From: JANXZS01 sp963797255 | Lineage (GTDB): Bacteria > Acidobacteriota > Terriglobia > Terriglobales > Acidobacteriaceae | Direction of reading: 5' to 3' | DNA: 64,000 nt | Assembly (NCBI GenBank): GCA_963797255.1 | Contig: CAWCOV010000015.1 | Location: 186,001 to 250,000 of the forward strand | In this document: piece after piece, positions 52,347 through 61,366 of the stretch | How positions within the stretch are numbered: the first letter of the stretch is position 1 | How the letters are laid out: every line of letters starts with the position of its first letter | The notes under the pieces: generated by a model | What the model was told of the DNA's origin: nothing | The model's input: the letters and a program-made list of their open reading frames with translations, nothing else | Database searches by the model: none | Position numbers and translations under genes: made by a program

Positions 52347-55184
52347 ATGAAGAAGATGCAGGGTCCTGCGAAGGTAAATCTTCCCGCTCGGGAAACAGAC
52401 AAAGAGTTTCGATTCGAATCTAACCGGCGAGAGTTCTTAGCGTGCCTCGCGGGCACTACTGTTATTAGTGCTGTTAACGGCACCAGGGCAATTGCGCAGG
52501 CAACTGAGAGACCAGTGAACGTCGCGCGCGTTGCAGTTCCATCAAGCTTCATTCTCAGGAGCGAGAACAAGATTTCTGCCCTGAACGATGGCTTCACACC
52601 TCAGAATTCGATCGACCATACCCACGGCGTTTATGCGGTTTCGGATGAAGGCCCTAGTGGTGGTGAAGGACCTTGGGTGCAATATGTTTGGAGCCAGCCA
52701 GTTGCTCTCAACAGAATTGAAGTCTATTGGGCCGTAGATCCGCCGCGCCCCGGAGCGTTGCCGGGTAGCAGTAGTCTTCGACGCATGGCTGTTCCGGATA
52801 GCTACCGGATTCTGTACTGGAATGGAAGCGCTTTCGTCCTGGTTCGTGAACCGAAGGGGATGGGCGTTGCCGCTGATACTTTTAACACCACGACTTTCGA
52901 CGTCGTGACGACCAACAAACTGAAACTTGAAATCATTCCTCGAAAGGACCAACCGGCTGGCATTCTGGAGTGGCGGGTTTACAATTCTGGGCCAGTTCCG
53001 TCCCTTCCGCCTGTCATCGAAGGGGGCGTCGATCGATCCGTCATTCTCGATGGCCGAACGTATCTTGCAGGCAAGGTGATCTGGCTTGAAGATTCCCGCG
53101 AGAATGTGGCACGCTGGAGCAAAACTTCCGGTCCCGGTGTTGTTACCTTTCAGAACGCAACATCTGCTATAACAACGGCCCGATTTTCCGCGCCCGGCGA
53201 ATATGTCCTGACGCTGGCAGCCTCAGGCTCCGACGATCGATCGCACTCAGTCCATGTGCATGTGGAGGAACAGCCTCCTAAGGATCGTCTGGACGTGGTG
53301 TATACCCGACCGTATTCAATTGACAACAAGTTTTGGAATGAGCGGGCAAAGACACTCATCGTCAACTGGATTCCACATTGCGTCAGAATGTGCGAACGAA
53401 CTGACATCGCTCCCATGCGAGGCGACGGCGGAATTGACAACTTCATTGAAGCGGGCAAGGCAAACAGAGGCGAGCCGCACGCCGGGCACAAGGGTTATGT
53501 GTTTTCCAACGCCTGGGTTCACCAGACGGTCGAATCCATGTGCATCGCATTGATGGTGAATGCTCAAGGAGATCCGGAAATTGTTGCAGCACAGGAACTG
53601 ATGCGCTCGACTCTGGAGCGCTGGATCCCGATCATTCTTGCTGCGCAGATGCCGGACGGCTACCTGCAGACTGCCTATATCCTGGCTGATCGCGGGAGCT
53701 GGCCGGAACGTTGGTCACCCGATCATCGAGGCAACCACGAAGGGTACGTCTCCGGATACTTCATCGAGTCTGCCATTAACCACTACACGCTTACGGACGG
53801 CCAGGACCTGCGCCTCTACAACGCAGCAAAAAAACTGGCCGATTGCTGGGTTGCGAACATCGGGCCAGGCAAGAAGGCTTGGTTCGACGGCCATCAGGAG
53901 ATGGAGCAGGCATTGGTGCGCTTCGGCCGTTTTGTGAATGATGTGGAAGGCAATCATCGTGGAGACGCTTATATCGCCCTCGCGAAATTCCTGCTCGATT
54001 CCCGCCAGGGTGGCTCAGAGTATGATCAGAGCCATTTGCCGCCAAGGCAGCAATATGAGGCTGTCGGCCATGCTGTGCGTGCGACGTATTTCTACTCGGG
54101 AATGGCGGATATCGCCGCTGAGACACAGGACCCGGATTACCAGAGTGCCGTCATCTCACTCTGGGACAACATGGTTAATAAAAAGTATTACCTCACCGGC
54201 GGAATCGGCAGTGGCGAGACATCAGAGGGATTCGGGCCAAATTACTCGCTTCGTAATGAAGAAGCATACTGCGAGACATGTTCGAGTTGCGGACTAGTCT
54301 TCTTTCAGTACAAGCTGAACCTCGCCTATCACGACGCAAAATATGCCGATCTATACGAACAGACGATGTACAACGCCCTTTTGGGTGGTGTTGCGCTTGA
54401 TGGGAAAAGCTACTGCTATACGAATCCGCTGATTAATACGGAGCGTGCCCTGTGGCACGTGTGTCCTTGCTGCGTCGGCAATCTCTCGCGAACGCTCCTC
54501 ATGATTCCAACGTGGACCTACGTGAAGGACAAGACGGGTCTGTACATAAACATGTTTGTAGGGAGCCGCATTCAAGTTGGGAAAGTCGCAGGAACAGGCG
54601 TTGAAGTAGTCCAAAAGACGGACTATCCATGGAGCGGATCGATTTCGATCACGGTTAACCCGAAAGAAGCGAAGACGTTTTCGGTTTACGTTCGAATCCC
54701 CAATCGAAACACGAGCAGGCTCTACACAGAGTCGCCCGTCATCCGCGGAGTGAAGCGATTCTCAGTCAATGGCCAAGAGGAGAAGCCAGTCATTCAGAAG
54801 GGTTACGCCGTGGTGACACGCGAATGGAAGGCCGGCGATCGCATCGAGTTGGAGTTGCCAATGGAGCCACAGCGTGTCGTGGCCGATCGGCACATTCAAG
54901 ATGACGTCGACTCTGTCGCTCTGAAGTATGGGCCGCTCGTGTACAACGTCGAGGCCGCTGACAATAAGAGCATCGGTCAAAAGCTAGGCGATGCTCCGCT
55001 GCGAATGGAATGGCGTCCGGACCTCCTTGGCGGAATTATGGTTATCTCCGGAAAGTGGGCAGATGGTTCGCCACTTCTGGCCATTCCCAACTATGCACGA
55101 ATGAATCGGGTTGGACCGCCACCTGCGTACCCTGCAGAGCAGGAGATAAAGTCAGCTCCCGTTGAGTCGAAGATCTGGATTTAG
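52347..55184 (+). CDS. Tat-exported GH127 beta-L-arabinofuranosidase-like protein
   Basis: A 945-residue protein with a twin-arginine signal (SNRREFLACLAGTTVISAV). An N-terminal F5/8-type or galactose-binding-like domain lies at about 50-220, an Ig-like segment at about 225-310 and a GH127 (DUF1680) catalytic domain beyond. The zinc and catalytic residues known from Bifidobacterium HypBA1 are present: the acid/base Glu in SEGFGPN, 16 residues before Glu and Cys in CETC, and the cysteine pair in HVCPCCVGN, one being the nucleophile. It would release L-arabinofuranose from plant arabinans or extensin. The start at 52347 is preferred over a GTG at 52332. Confidence 0.88.
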   Translation: MKKMQGPAKVNLPARETDKEFRFESNRREFLACLAGTTVISAVNGTRAIAQATERPVNVARVAVPSSFILRSENKISALNDGFTPQNSIDHTHGVYAVSDEGPSGGEGPWVQYVWSQPVALNRIEVYWAVDPPRPGALPGSSSLRRMAVPDSYRILYWNGSAFVLVREPKGMGVAADTFNTTTFDVVTTNKLKLEIIPRKDQPAGILEWRVYNSGPVPSLPPVIEGGVDRSVILDGRTYLAGKVIWLEDSRENVARWSKTSGPGVVTFQNATSAITTARFSAPGEYVLTLAASGSDDRSHSVHVHVEEQPPKDRLDVVYTRPYSIDNKFWNERAKTLIVNWIPHCVRMCERTDIAPMRGDGGIDNFIEAGKANRGEPHAGHKGYVFSNAWVHQTVESMCIALMVNAQGDPEIVAAQELMRSTLERWIPIILAAQMPDGYLQTAYILADRGSWPERWSPDHRGNHEGYVSGYFIESAINHYTLTDGQDLRLYNAAKKLADCWVANIGPGKKAWFDGHQEMEQALVRFGRFVNDVEGNHRGDAYIALAKFLLDSRQGGSEYDQSHLPPRQQYEAVGHAVRATYFYSGMADIAAETQDPDYQSAVISLWDNMVNKKYYLTGGIGSGETSEGFGPNYSLRNEEAYCETCSSCGLVFFQYKLNLAYHDAKYADLYEQTMYNALLGGVALDGKSYCYTNPLINTERALWHVCPCCVGNLSRTLLMIPTWTYVKDKTGLYINMFVGSRIQVGKVAGTGVEVVQKTDYPWSGSISITVNPKEAKTFSVYVRIPNRNTSRLYTESPVIRGVKRFSVNGQEEKPVIQKGYAVVTREWKAGDRIELELPMEPQRVVADRHIQDDVDSVALKYGPLVYNVEAADNKSIGQKLGDAPLRMEWRPDLLGGIMVISGKWADGSPLLAIPNYARMNRVGPPPAYPAEQEIKSAPVESKIWI

Positions 55185-55195
55185 TTTGGAGTAAA

Positions 55196-56224
55196 TTATC
55201 GGCGGGCCTGACCATCTGCTAGACGAGATGAATCGCGGACAACAAGAGTTGCTGGAAGACGTACCTTCGCGTCCTTTCCAGCGATGCCGATGCGTTCGAT
55301 TCGTTCGAGCAGTACTTCCACGGCTCGGTAGCCGATTTCATAGGTAGGCTGTATCACGGTGGTGATCCGAGGCTCAAAGAAATCTTCGGCAGTAAGTTCA
55401 TCGAACGTTGCGAAAGCAATATTCTGAGGAGTACTAAATCCCAACATATAAAGACTTTTGAGAGCGCACAAACCAGTTACCCCGTTTGTTGCGAAGATGG
55501 CTGTCGGCTTGAACTTCAAACGCAAAAGGCCGCGCTGGCAAACCGCGTGGATACCGTCCATGTCAAAGCCGGCCGACCAGATGAGAGACGGCTGAAGGGT
55601 AAGGCCGGCTTCTTTCAATGCGCGTCGATATCCCCGCAGCCGCTCCTGTTCATTTCGGAGCGTGAGCGGCCCAGTGATGATTGCTATTCTTCGATGCCCC
55701 AGCGAGAGCAGATGCTTCACTCCGAGCTCTGCAGACCCGCAGTCGTCAACGCAGACCGAATCGGCTTTCAGACCTTCTGGAAGGCGATCCACGCACACAA
55801 CTGGCGGGCCCGATGCAACCGCGGTAGCGTTGTCCGCCGACCATCTGTGGTCTCCAGCCGTCACCAGAAGGATACCGTCGACACGTTGCCGCAGGAGTGC
55901 CATCATGTCGATTTCGAGATCGTGGTTTCGCTGCGAGTCCAGCACAATGAGAAAGTATCCGCGTTCTCTGGCGGCCGACTCAGCACCGCGAATAATCTTG
56001 GGAAAGAAGGGAATCGTAAGATCTGGAACCACAATACCGAGAGTATTGGTGCGATTTGTTTTTAGGCTTCGAGCGATAAGATTGGGGTGATATTTGAGGA
56101 CGCGGATTGCATCTAATACCCTGCGGCGAGCGTCTTCCCGTACACGGGGCGAGCCGCTGATCACATTCGAGACTGTTCCAGCGGAAACTCCCGCCAGTTT
56201 CGCAAGCTCCCTTTGCGTCACCAT
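55196..56224 (-). CDS. LacI-family transcriptional regulator
   Basis: A 342-residue regulator. The LacI helix-turn-helix is at 3-50 (TQRELAKLAGVSAGTVSNV, hinge YHPNLIARSLKT). A periplasmic-binding-type sugar domain follows (TLGIVVPDLTIPFF, RRIAIITGPL, PTAIFATNGVTGLCAL). The ATG at 56224 gives the standard length. It converges with the GH127 gene (11 bp apart) and is divergent from the Tat-exported propeller gene, with a perfect palindromic operator between. It probably senses a sugar released by the surrounding enzymes. Confidence 0.95.
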   Translation of the reverse strand: MVTQRELAKLAGVSAGTVSNVISGSPRVREDARRRVLDAIRVLKYHPNLIARSLKTNRTNTLGIVVPDLTIPFFPKIIRGAESAARERGYFLIVLDSQRNHDLEIDMMALLRQRVDGILLVTAGDHRWSADNATAVASGPPVVCVDRLPEGLKADSVCVDDCGSAELGVKHLLSLGHRRIAIITGPLTLRNEQERLRGYRRALKEAGLTLQPSLIWSAGFDMDGIHAVCQRGLLRLKFKPTAIFATNGVTGLCALKSLYMLGFSTPQNIAFATFDELTAEDFFEPRITTVIQPTYEIGYRAVEVLLERIERIGIAGKDAKVRLPATLVVRDSSRLADGQARR

Positions 56225-56327
56225 TTTATCCACTGTACAGCGCTGTCGACACAAGCTAAAGGCCAAGAGAAAGCCAGGCAAAAGAAAATTGACAGTTTCG
56301 GCTTAAAACTCATAGATTCATCTTTTA

Positions 56328-56343
56328 ATGAGACGTCTCATTC
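56328..56343. promoter_or_regulatory. perfect 16-bp LacI-type operator
   Basis: AATGAGACGTCTCATT reads the same on both strands, with the central CG step typical of LacI-family operators. It lies 103 bp from the LacI start and 102 bp from the propeller start, at the middle of the divergent region. It most likely controls both directions. Confidence 0.8.
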
Positions 56344-56445
56344 GAGTCTCTCCGTGAAAACGGGTCCAACTCTGAATCCGAGGCAAATCAGAGTGTGGCG
56401 CTCGCGCAATCATTCCGACGGTTTGGAGAGGAAGTTGGTTCGAAG

Positions 56446-57501
56446 ATGAAATCCACGGAGGTTAGTCGGCGTGCTTTTGGCGGGTTGGCAGGACTTTCCG
56501 CGCTAGCTGCGTTCGCCGACACTTCAGCCATTATGGCGGAGACTCGAGAAGACCGGACCGGCTCTTTTCCTTACCGCACGGGCAATGGAGCATGGACTTA
56601 CGAAGTTGTCCCTCAATGGGGAAAGCTTCCCGCAGGAAAAGAATTTGGCGGAACGCATGGCGCAATTTCCAGCGACAAATCCGGCAATCTCTACGTGAGC
56701 ACCCAAAGTGAGACGGGCATCGTCGTCTACGATAGCGCTGGCAAATTTTCAAAAACGATTGCCAATCAATACCCTGAAGTTCACTCTTTGCACTATGTCG
56801 TAGAAGATGGCACCGAACTCTTTTATGCAACCGTGCAGAAGGGAACGCCATCAGAAAATTGGCTTGTGTTGAAAATGAAAACGGACGGAACCGTGGTGCA
56901 GAAGATCACAGCTCCACCCGCTGCCGGATTCAAGCTACCAAACGAATGGAGGATTACGTCAGTAGTTCCGGGCCCCGACGGGTCGATTTTTGTCGCGAAT
57001 GGCTACGGTGACTCCCGTATCTTCAAGTTCGATAAACACGGGAATTATCAATCGAGTTTTGCCGGGAAGGGAACTGAAAACGGAAAGTGCGACTGCTGTC
57101 ACGGGCTTGCAGTCGACACTCGATATGACCAGCCGCTGCTCTTGGTTTGCGATCGGGAGAATCTCCGGCTGACTCACTTTGACTTCGACGGAAAATTTGT
57201 AGACAACGTTACCCTGCACATGCGGCGTCCATGCCAAGTGAGTTTTTACAAAGACCACGCTGTCGTATCGGAGCTTCAAGGACGGGTTACTGTGCTCGAC
57301 AAGAATAACGTGCCTATAGCTTTCCTTGGGGACAACCCACAACAGAGCCAATGGGCCAACTACAAACTGAAGCCGGAAGATATTTCTCCTACTGTTTTCA
57401 GTGCAGCCCACGGGTGTTTCATTGACGACAAAGCAAACATCTATGTCTCAGATTGGAATTACCAAGGGAGATTGACCAAATTGGCCCTAATTACGACATA
57501 G
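56446..57501 (+). CDS. Tat-exported NHL-type beta-propeller protein with a CDCCH motif
   Basis: A 351-residue protein with a twin-arginine signal (VSRRAFGGLAGLSALAAFA). The rest reads as about six NHL-like blades: GAISSDKSGNLYVS, VVPGPDGSIFVANGYGDSRIFKF, LLLVCDRENLRLTHFD and CFIDDKANIYVSDW. One blade begins GKCDCCHGLAVDTRYD, which formally satisfies the CxxCH haem c motif. In NHL proteins the His of HGLAVD is normal, so the haem reading is uncertain. The next gene, 80 bp downstream, encodes a clear CxxCH protein, and both lie behind the LacI operator. Function is unknown; lyase-like or binding propellers are possible. Confidence 0.8.
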   Translation: MKSTEVSRRAFGGLAGLSALAAFADTSAIMAETREDRTGSFPYRTGNGAWTYEVVPQWGKLPAGKEFGGTHGAISSDKSGNLYVSTQSETGIVVYDSAGKFSKTIANQYPEVHSLHYVVEDGTELFYATVQKGTPSENWLVLKMKTDGTVVQKITAPPAAGFKLPNEWRITSVVPGPDGSIFVANGYGDSRIFKFDKHGNYQSSFAGKGTENGKCDCCHGLAVDTRYDQPLLLVCDRENLRLTHFDFDGKFVDNVTLHMRRPCQVSFYKDHAVVSELQGRVTVLDKNNVPIAFLGDNPQQSQWANYKLKPEDISPTVFSAAHGCFIDDKANIYVSDWNYQGRLTKLALITT

Positions 57502-57581
57502 GACCCTTCACCTGAAACCCAACTGGGAGTCTGCACAGCGGCGGGCATACTGCATCTTCATATTCGATTCATTCAGGAGCA

Positions 57582-58142
57582 ATGGTGAGGCGTGGCTCAA
57601 GCAGTAAATCCATAAGTTATCGCAGGCTATGTGGGTTGACTCTACTTTTTGTGAGTATGGTTACGATGGCCGCTCCCAATTTTATCCGTCCATCAGTTTC
57701 GGCAGGGCAAAATTCACCCGCTGACAAACCTGCTGAACACCCCGAGTTTCCCATGGGAGATGGACGAGATACCACTCTCAAAATATGCGGAAAATGCCAT
57801 TCGCCCAATATTATTTTGGCCTCCGGAAGGGACCGTTCGGGATGGGAAAACACAATTACCAAGATGGTTCGGCTGGGTGCCGTGGGCTCAGACGAAGACT
57901 ACAGTGAAATCGCTGACTATCTCACAACTCATTTCCCTCCCTCGGCAGTGCAGAAGATCTTTGTGAATATGGCCACGGAAAAGCAGCTTTCTGATGTGTT
58001 GGGCATAAGCCCCGACGAAGCGAAGGCAATTATTGTCGTCCGAGATAAGGAAAAGGGATTTAAGACAATTGAGGACCTCAAGAAAGTACCCAACATAGAC
58101 GTGAAGAAGATCGACGCGAAGAAAGATAATCTCGTCTTCTAG
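57582..58142 (+). CDS. exported c-type cytochrome-like protein with C-terminal ComEA-type helix-hairpin-helix
   Basis: A 186-residue protein starting after AGGAG. The signal peptide or anchor is at about 15-33. A short haem-binding domain has C69-G-K-C72-H73 (LKICGKCHSP) and GWENTITKMV, as in small dehydrogenase-associated cytochromes. The C-terminal 60 residues (VNMATEKQLSDVLGISPDEAK, then GFKTIEDLKKVPNI) are a ComEA-like helix-hairpin-helix pair, normally a DNA- or protein-binding module. The pairing of a haem motif with this domain in an exported protein is unusual. It converges with the epimerase-like gene, 27 bp apart. Confidence 0.85.
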   Translation: MVRRGSSSKSISYRRLCGLTLLFVSMVTMAAPNFIRPSVSAGQNSPADKPAEHPEFPMGDGRDTTLKICGKCHSPNIILASGRDRSGWENTITKMVRLGAVGSDEDYSEIADYLTTHFPPSAVQKIFVNMATEKQLSDVLGISPDEAKAIIVVRDKEKGFKTIEDLKKVPNIDVKKIDAKKDNLVF

Positions 58143-58169
58143 AACAACAGAAACTTGTTATAGAGAAGG

Positions 58170-59216
58170 TTATTCAGGCCATTGCAGTGATTCTGGAACG
58201 GCATCTGTAATCTGACTTGAAAACCAGTATTCTGCCTGCATAGTCCCACCAGCGGGCATCCATTTAAATGTGGGCGTGTCGAGGAGACGGCTGCGATCCA
58301 CCATTTCTCTCCTGGATTCAGGAATCGGCGAGACACCGAACTCCATTCCGCGAGTGACAGTTCGGCCGTCCCATGGCAAACCCGGCCGGCTGCAATTCTC
58401 CTCCCAGATTCCGAGCCAGGGGAAATCTGATCGCTTCCAGACGCAACCGAAAGCGAGACGGAAGTGAGGCGTAAAAGCCACGAAGTACGCATCCTGGCGT
58501 TCAGTGTCGGCGAGGTGGGCGGTATAAGTGCTCGCGGGAGAGACATGGTTCATCTGGCGAAGGTCCGCCTTGCTGCCATCTTTTCGGGGAGCCAGAGGCC
58601 ATGAAAACTCAGCACCGGGACAAAGGTAGGCGCCGTGGCCCGGATCTTTTTCAAGGACGAAAGATTGCTTCATCGATGCTCGGAATTGCGTCGTCGTCGG
58701 GTCGAGAAATGGCGGGCTCAGCGTGACGTGCTGTGTCCAAGCGAGTGGACGATCAATTCCACTCAAGTTTTCCACCGTTTCCTGGATTCTAATGTGCTCA
58801 TTACGTAGCTGAATGGTCCGCGAGAACTTAAGCCGAGCGAGTGGGAGCGTCAATCGGCATATCAGTTTACCGCCAGATTCGGTGATGTCATAACGATGGA
58901 CAGATCCCTCTCCATGCACCGTCAGACCCGCACGAGCCTCTTCCTCTGACGGCGCTCCGAATAAATCGAGGCACAGATTATGTCCCATAATCCCGGCCAG
59001 AAGTTTCGCTTCCGATCCCGTCCCGTACATGTCAGGTTGATCGCGGTCGAATTGGGACGGATCCATTGATGTCCAGTGCGGGATCCAGAGTGGACTGACG
59101 TTCGCACGTTTATCAAAGATCTCGGCGATGTGACCACCCTCGTGGAGGACAGTCACTCGCAAGATTTCGTTTTCCAGCCGGGCCGCCTGCCGACCTTTAA
59201 ACATGATTCCGGTCAT
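58170..59216 (-). CDS. aldose 1-epimerase-like protein (DUF4432 type)
   Basis: A 348-residue beta-sandwich protein. ILRVTVLHEGGHIAEIFDKR and GGKLICRLTLPLARLKFSRT, then NEHIRIQETVENLSGIDRPL and WTQHVTLSPPFLD match galactose mutarotase/DUF4432 folds, with the histidine and acid positions plausible but not proven. No signal peptide. ATG 59216 (after GAGAAAG) and ATG 59204 are both possible. It is the last gene of a minus-strand sugar operon, 66 bp after the DUF1080 gene, and likely handles anomers or an oxidised sugar. Confidence 0.78.
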   Translation of the reverse strand: MTGIMFKGRQAARLENEILRVTVLHEGGHIAEIFDKRANVSPLWIPHWTSMDPSQFDRDQPDMYGTGSEAKLLAGIMGHNLCLDLFGAPSEEEARAGLTVHGEGSVHRYDITESGGKLICRLTLPLARLKFSRTIQLRNEHIRIQETVENLSGIDRPLAWTQHVTLSPPFLDPTTTQFRASMKQSFVLEKDPGHGAYLCPGAEFSWPLAPRKDGSKADLRQMNHVSPASTYTAHLADTERQDAYFVAFTPHFRLAFGCVWKRSDFPWLGIWEENCSRPGLPWDGRTVTRGMEFGVSPIPESRREMVDRSRLLDTPTFKWMPAGGTMQAEYWFSSQITDAVPESLQWPE

Positions 59217-59282
59217 AATCTTTCTCGCAAAAATGTTGGAAAGGGCACAGCCACCCAAGAAGTCGTGGATGAGAGCGAAACT

Positions 59283-60170
59283 TTACGGAAGTGTTTTTAA
59301 CCAGATATTGCGATGTCGGATTTTGAGATTGCCAGGTCCTTCAATTTCAAGTGCAATTACACCCTTTGCCCGGCTGAACTCTGGATCCGTATCGAGGAGA
59401 ATAGCCATGATGTGCCCATTGATGATGTGCGTGAGCATATTCCCTTCCGCAATGATCTCGACCTGGTTCCACTCACCCGGTTTTATTGCTGATTTCAACG
59501 CATCAGAACTGGCAAGAATGGCGAGCAACGTCGGCTTCTTTCCGGCCTCGGTGGCTACCACCTGTCCGCGCCACGCGATAATTCCACGCGGCGAACTCTG
59601 TTCGTAAAGTTGCCCCGTGTATTTGTTCTCGAAATCAAAATCTGCCTGATATCCGAAAATGTTCCATTTTGCGTGCTTTTGATCGAGATCCTGTTGCTGC
59701 TGTCTTTTCTGACGTTGTTGCGGAGTAAGATCATCGGGCAATGGACCGAGCTTCGGCTCGACGTGGGTACTGCGGTATTGAATGCCACCGTTGGCACCGT
59801 TGCCCTCAAGCTTCATCTCAAGCTTTAATTGGAAGTTAGCCGGCTCACCGCCACGCCAGATTATATTGGTTGTTCCAGAGGGATGTTCGGGACTGGACTC
59901 GCCGACTATCGCTCCGTCTTCAACATGCCAGACAGTCTCATCACCGTCCCAGTCTTTCAAAGTCTTGCCATCGAAGATCTGGGTCCATCCCTCGTGATCC
60001 TCGAATTTGATCGGTTCCGGTTGAACGAAGTGAAAAGCTTGCGGCGCATGTGGCTTCGTTGCAGGAGGGTTCTGCTGCGCATCCATTTGTAGAGGGAAAG
60101 CTGCGCCGACGAAGGCCGCTATTACAAACGCTGAGGTCAGACAAAGACCTCGATAAGAATCAAACGTCAT
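59283..60170 (-). CDS. DUF1080 (3-keto-disaccharide hydrolase-type) exported protein
   Basis: A 295-residue protein from the ATG at 60170 directly after AAGGAGG. A signal peptide lies at about 1-33 (AFPLQMDAQQ). The DUF1080 jelly-roll has GWTQIFDGKTLKDWDGDETVWHV, NIIWRGGEPANFQLKLEMK and NGGIQYRSTHV, then AFDFENKYTGQLYEQ-like WNIFGYQADFDFENKYTG and GEWNQVEIIAEGNMLTHIING. The family contains hydrolases and lyases acting on 3-keto-glycosides. It sits next to a Gfo/Idh/MocA dehydrogenase that could make such a substrate. A glutamine-rich insertion (QQRQKRQQQQ) lies near the middle. Confidence 0.9.
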   Translation of the reverse strand: MTFDSYRGLCLTSAFVIAAFVGAAFPLQMDAQQNPPATKPHAPQAFHFVQPEPIKFEDHEGWTQIFDGKTLKDWDGDETVWHVEDGAIVGESSPEHPSGTTNIIWRGGEPANFQLKLEMKLEGNGANGGIQYRSTHVEPKLGPLPDDLTPQQRQKRQQQQDLDQKHAKWNIFGYQADFDFENKYTGQLYEQSSPRGIIAWRGQVVATEAGKKPTLLAILASSDALKSAIKPGEWNQVEIIAEGNMLTHIINGHIMAILLDTDPEFSRAKGVIALEIEGPGNLKIRHRNIWLKTLP

Positions 60171-60203
60171 CCTTTCCTCCTTGAAGCGAAGCAAGAAACG
60201 CTA

Positions 60204-61349
60204 TTAATCGACGGAAATCTTTTCCCACTTTTTCGTATGCGCAGATTTCAAAACTGCATCGGTCACGATGTCTGTCGCAAGTCCATCACGGAAAGTGGGA
60301 GCTGCTGCACGATCGCCATCAAGGGAGAGAATGAAATCCGCAACCTGGTGAATAAAGGTGTGTTCGTATCCAATCTGCAGCCCTGGAACCCACCAGTTCT
60401 TCATGTATGGATGATCCCCGTCGGTAATGTGAATGTCCTTCCAACCGCGCAATTGGCCTTCATCGCGATAGTCAAAGTATTGAAGTCGATGGAGGTCGTG
60501 AAGGTCCCATGATGCTGAGGCCCGTTCGCCATTTATTTCCAGAGTGAAGAGCGCTTTGTGACCACGTGCGTAGCGTGTGGCTTCAAAGATGGCAATGGAA
60601 CCATTTTCAAATCGGCACAGGAAGGCGCTGGCATCGTCAATCTTCACCGGCTCAACCTGACCTGTCAGATTGTGCTTCCGTTCCTTTACGAACGTTTCTG
60701 TCATTGCCGACACTTCAGCGATTGGCCCATTCAGCCAAAGAGCCATATCGATGTTGTGCGCCAGTAAGTCTCCCGTAACTCCACTTCCTGCAACCGCGCT
60801 ATCGAGTCGCCAAAGGCCTTCTCCGCCTTGTGGAAGATCCTTGGAGATAGTCCAGTCCTGCAAGAATTGCGAGCGATAGTGAAAGATTCTGCCGAAGCGG
60901 TCATCATCGAGTAGTTGCTTCAGCATCACGATCGCCGGAACACGCCTGTAGTTGTACCAGACCATGTTGGGCACGTTGGCCTTCTCTACGGCATCCACCA
61001 TCGCCCTGGCCTCTTCCGCGTTTCGTCCGAGAGGCTTTTCGCAGAGGATCATCTTGCCGGCTTTCGCTGCAGCGATCGCAATCTCAGCGTGGGTGTCGTT
61101 CGGACTTGCAATATCGATGAGGTCGATATCTTTGCGCCCAACGACTGTGCGCCAATCGGTTTCGATCGACTGATAACCCCAGTTCTCCGCAAATCCTTTC
61201 ACGCGTTCGGCGTTTCGCGCACAAACTGCTTTCAATACAGGCCGATAAGGCAAGTCAAAAAAGCGCGGTGCCTGCAGATACGCATTCGAATGCGTACGTC
61301 CCATAAAGCCGTACCCGACAATCCCAATATTGAGGTCTTTCTTCGGCAA
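60204..61349 (-). CDS. Gfo/Idh/MocA-family NAD(P)-dependent sugar dehydrogenase, TTG start
   Basis: A 381-residue oxidoreductase. The Rossmann motif is NIGIVGYGFMGRTHSNAYL, the signature lysine is in ILCEKPLGRNAEEA, and the substrate domain has GEGLWRLDSAVAGSGVTGDLLAHNID with the catalytic aspartate and histidine positions. There is no Tat signal, so it is cytoplasmic. The TTG at 61349 behind GGGGAGAAG is the only start that follows the upstream stop (61367). Family members oxidise sugar hydroxyls, often at C3, fitting the adjacent DUF1080 and isomerase genes. Confidence 0.93.
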   Translation of the reverse strand: MPKKDLNIGIVGYGFMGRTHSNAYLQAPRFFDLPYRPVLKAVCARNAERVKGFAENWGYQSIETDWRTVVGRKDIDLIDIASPNDTHAEIAIAAAKAGKMILCEKPLGRNAEEARAMVDAVEKANVPNMVWYNYRRVPAIVMLKQLLDDDRFGRIFHYRSQFLQDWTISKDLPQGGEGLWRLDSAVAGSGVTGDLLAHNIDMALWLNGPIAEVSAMTETFVKERKHNLTGQVEPVKIDDASAFLCRFENGSIAIFEATRYARGHKALFTLEINGERASASWDLHDLHRLQYFDYRDEGQLRGWKDIHITDGDHPYMKNWWVPGLQIGYEHTFIHQVADFILSLDGDRAAAPTFRDGLATDIVTDAVLKSAHTKKWEKISVD

Positions 61350-61366
61350 GGCGATCTTCTCCCCGG

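Noticed and set aside
57082..57120. Calling the propeller protein a c-type cytochrome from CDCCH
   Set aside because: The histidine belongs to the normal NHL pattern HGLAVD and the cysteines could be coincidental, so I only report the motif.
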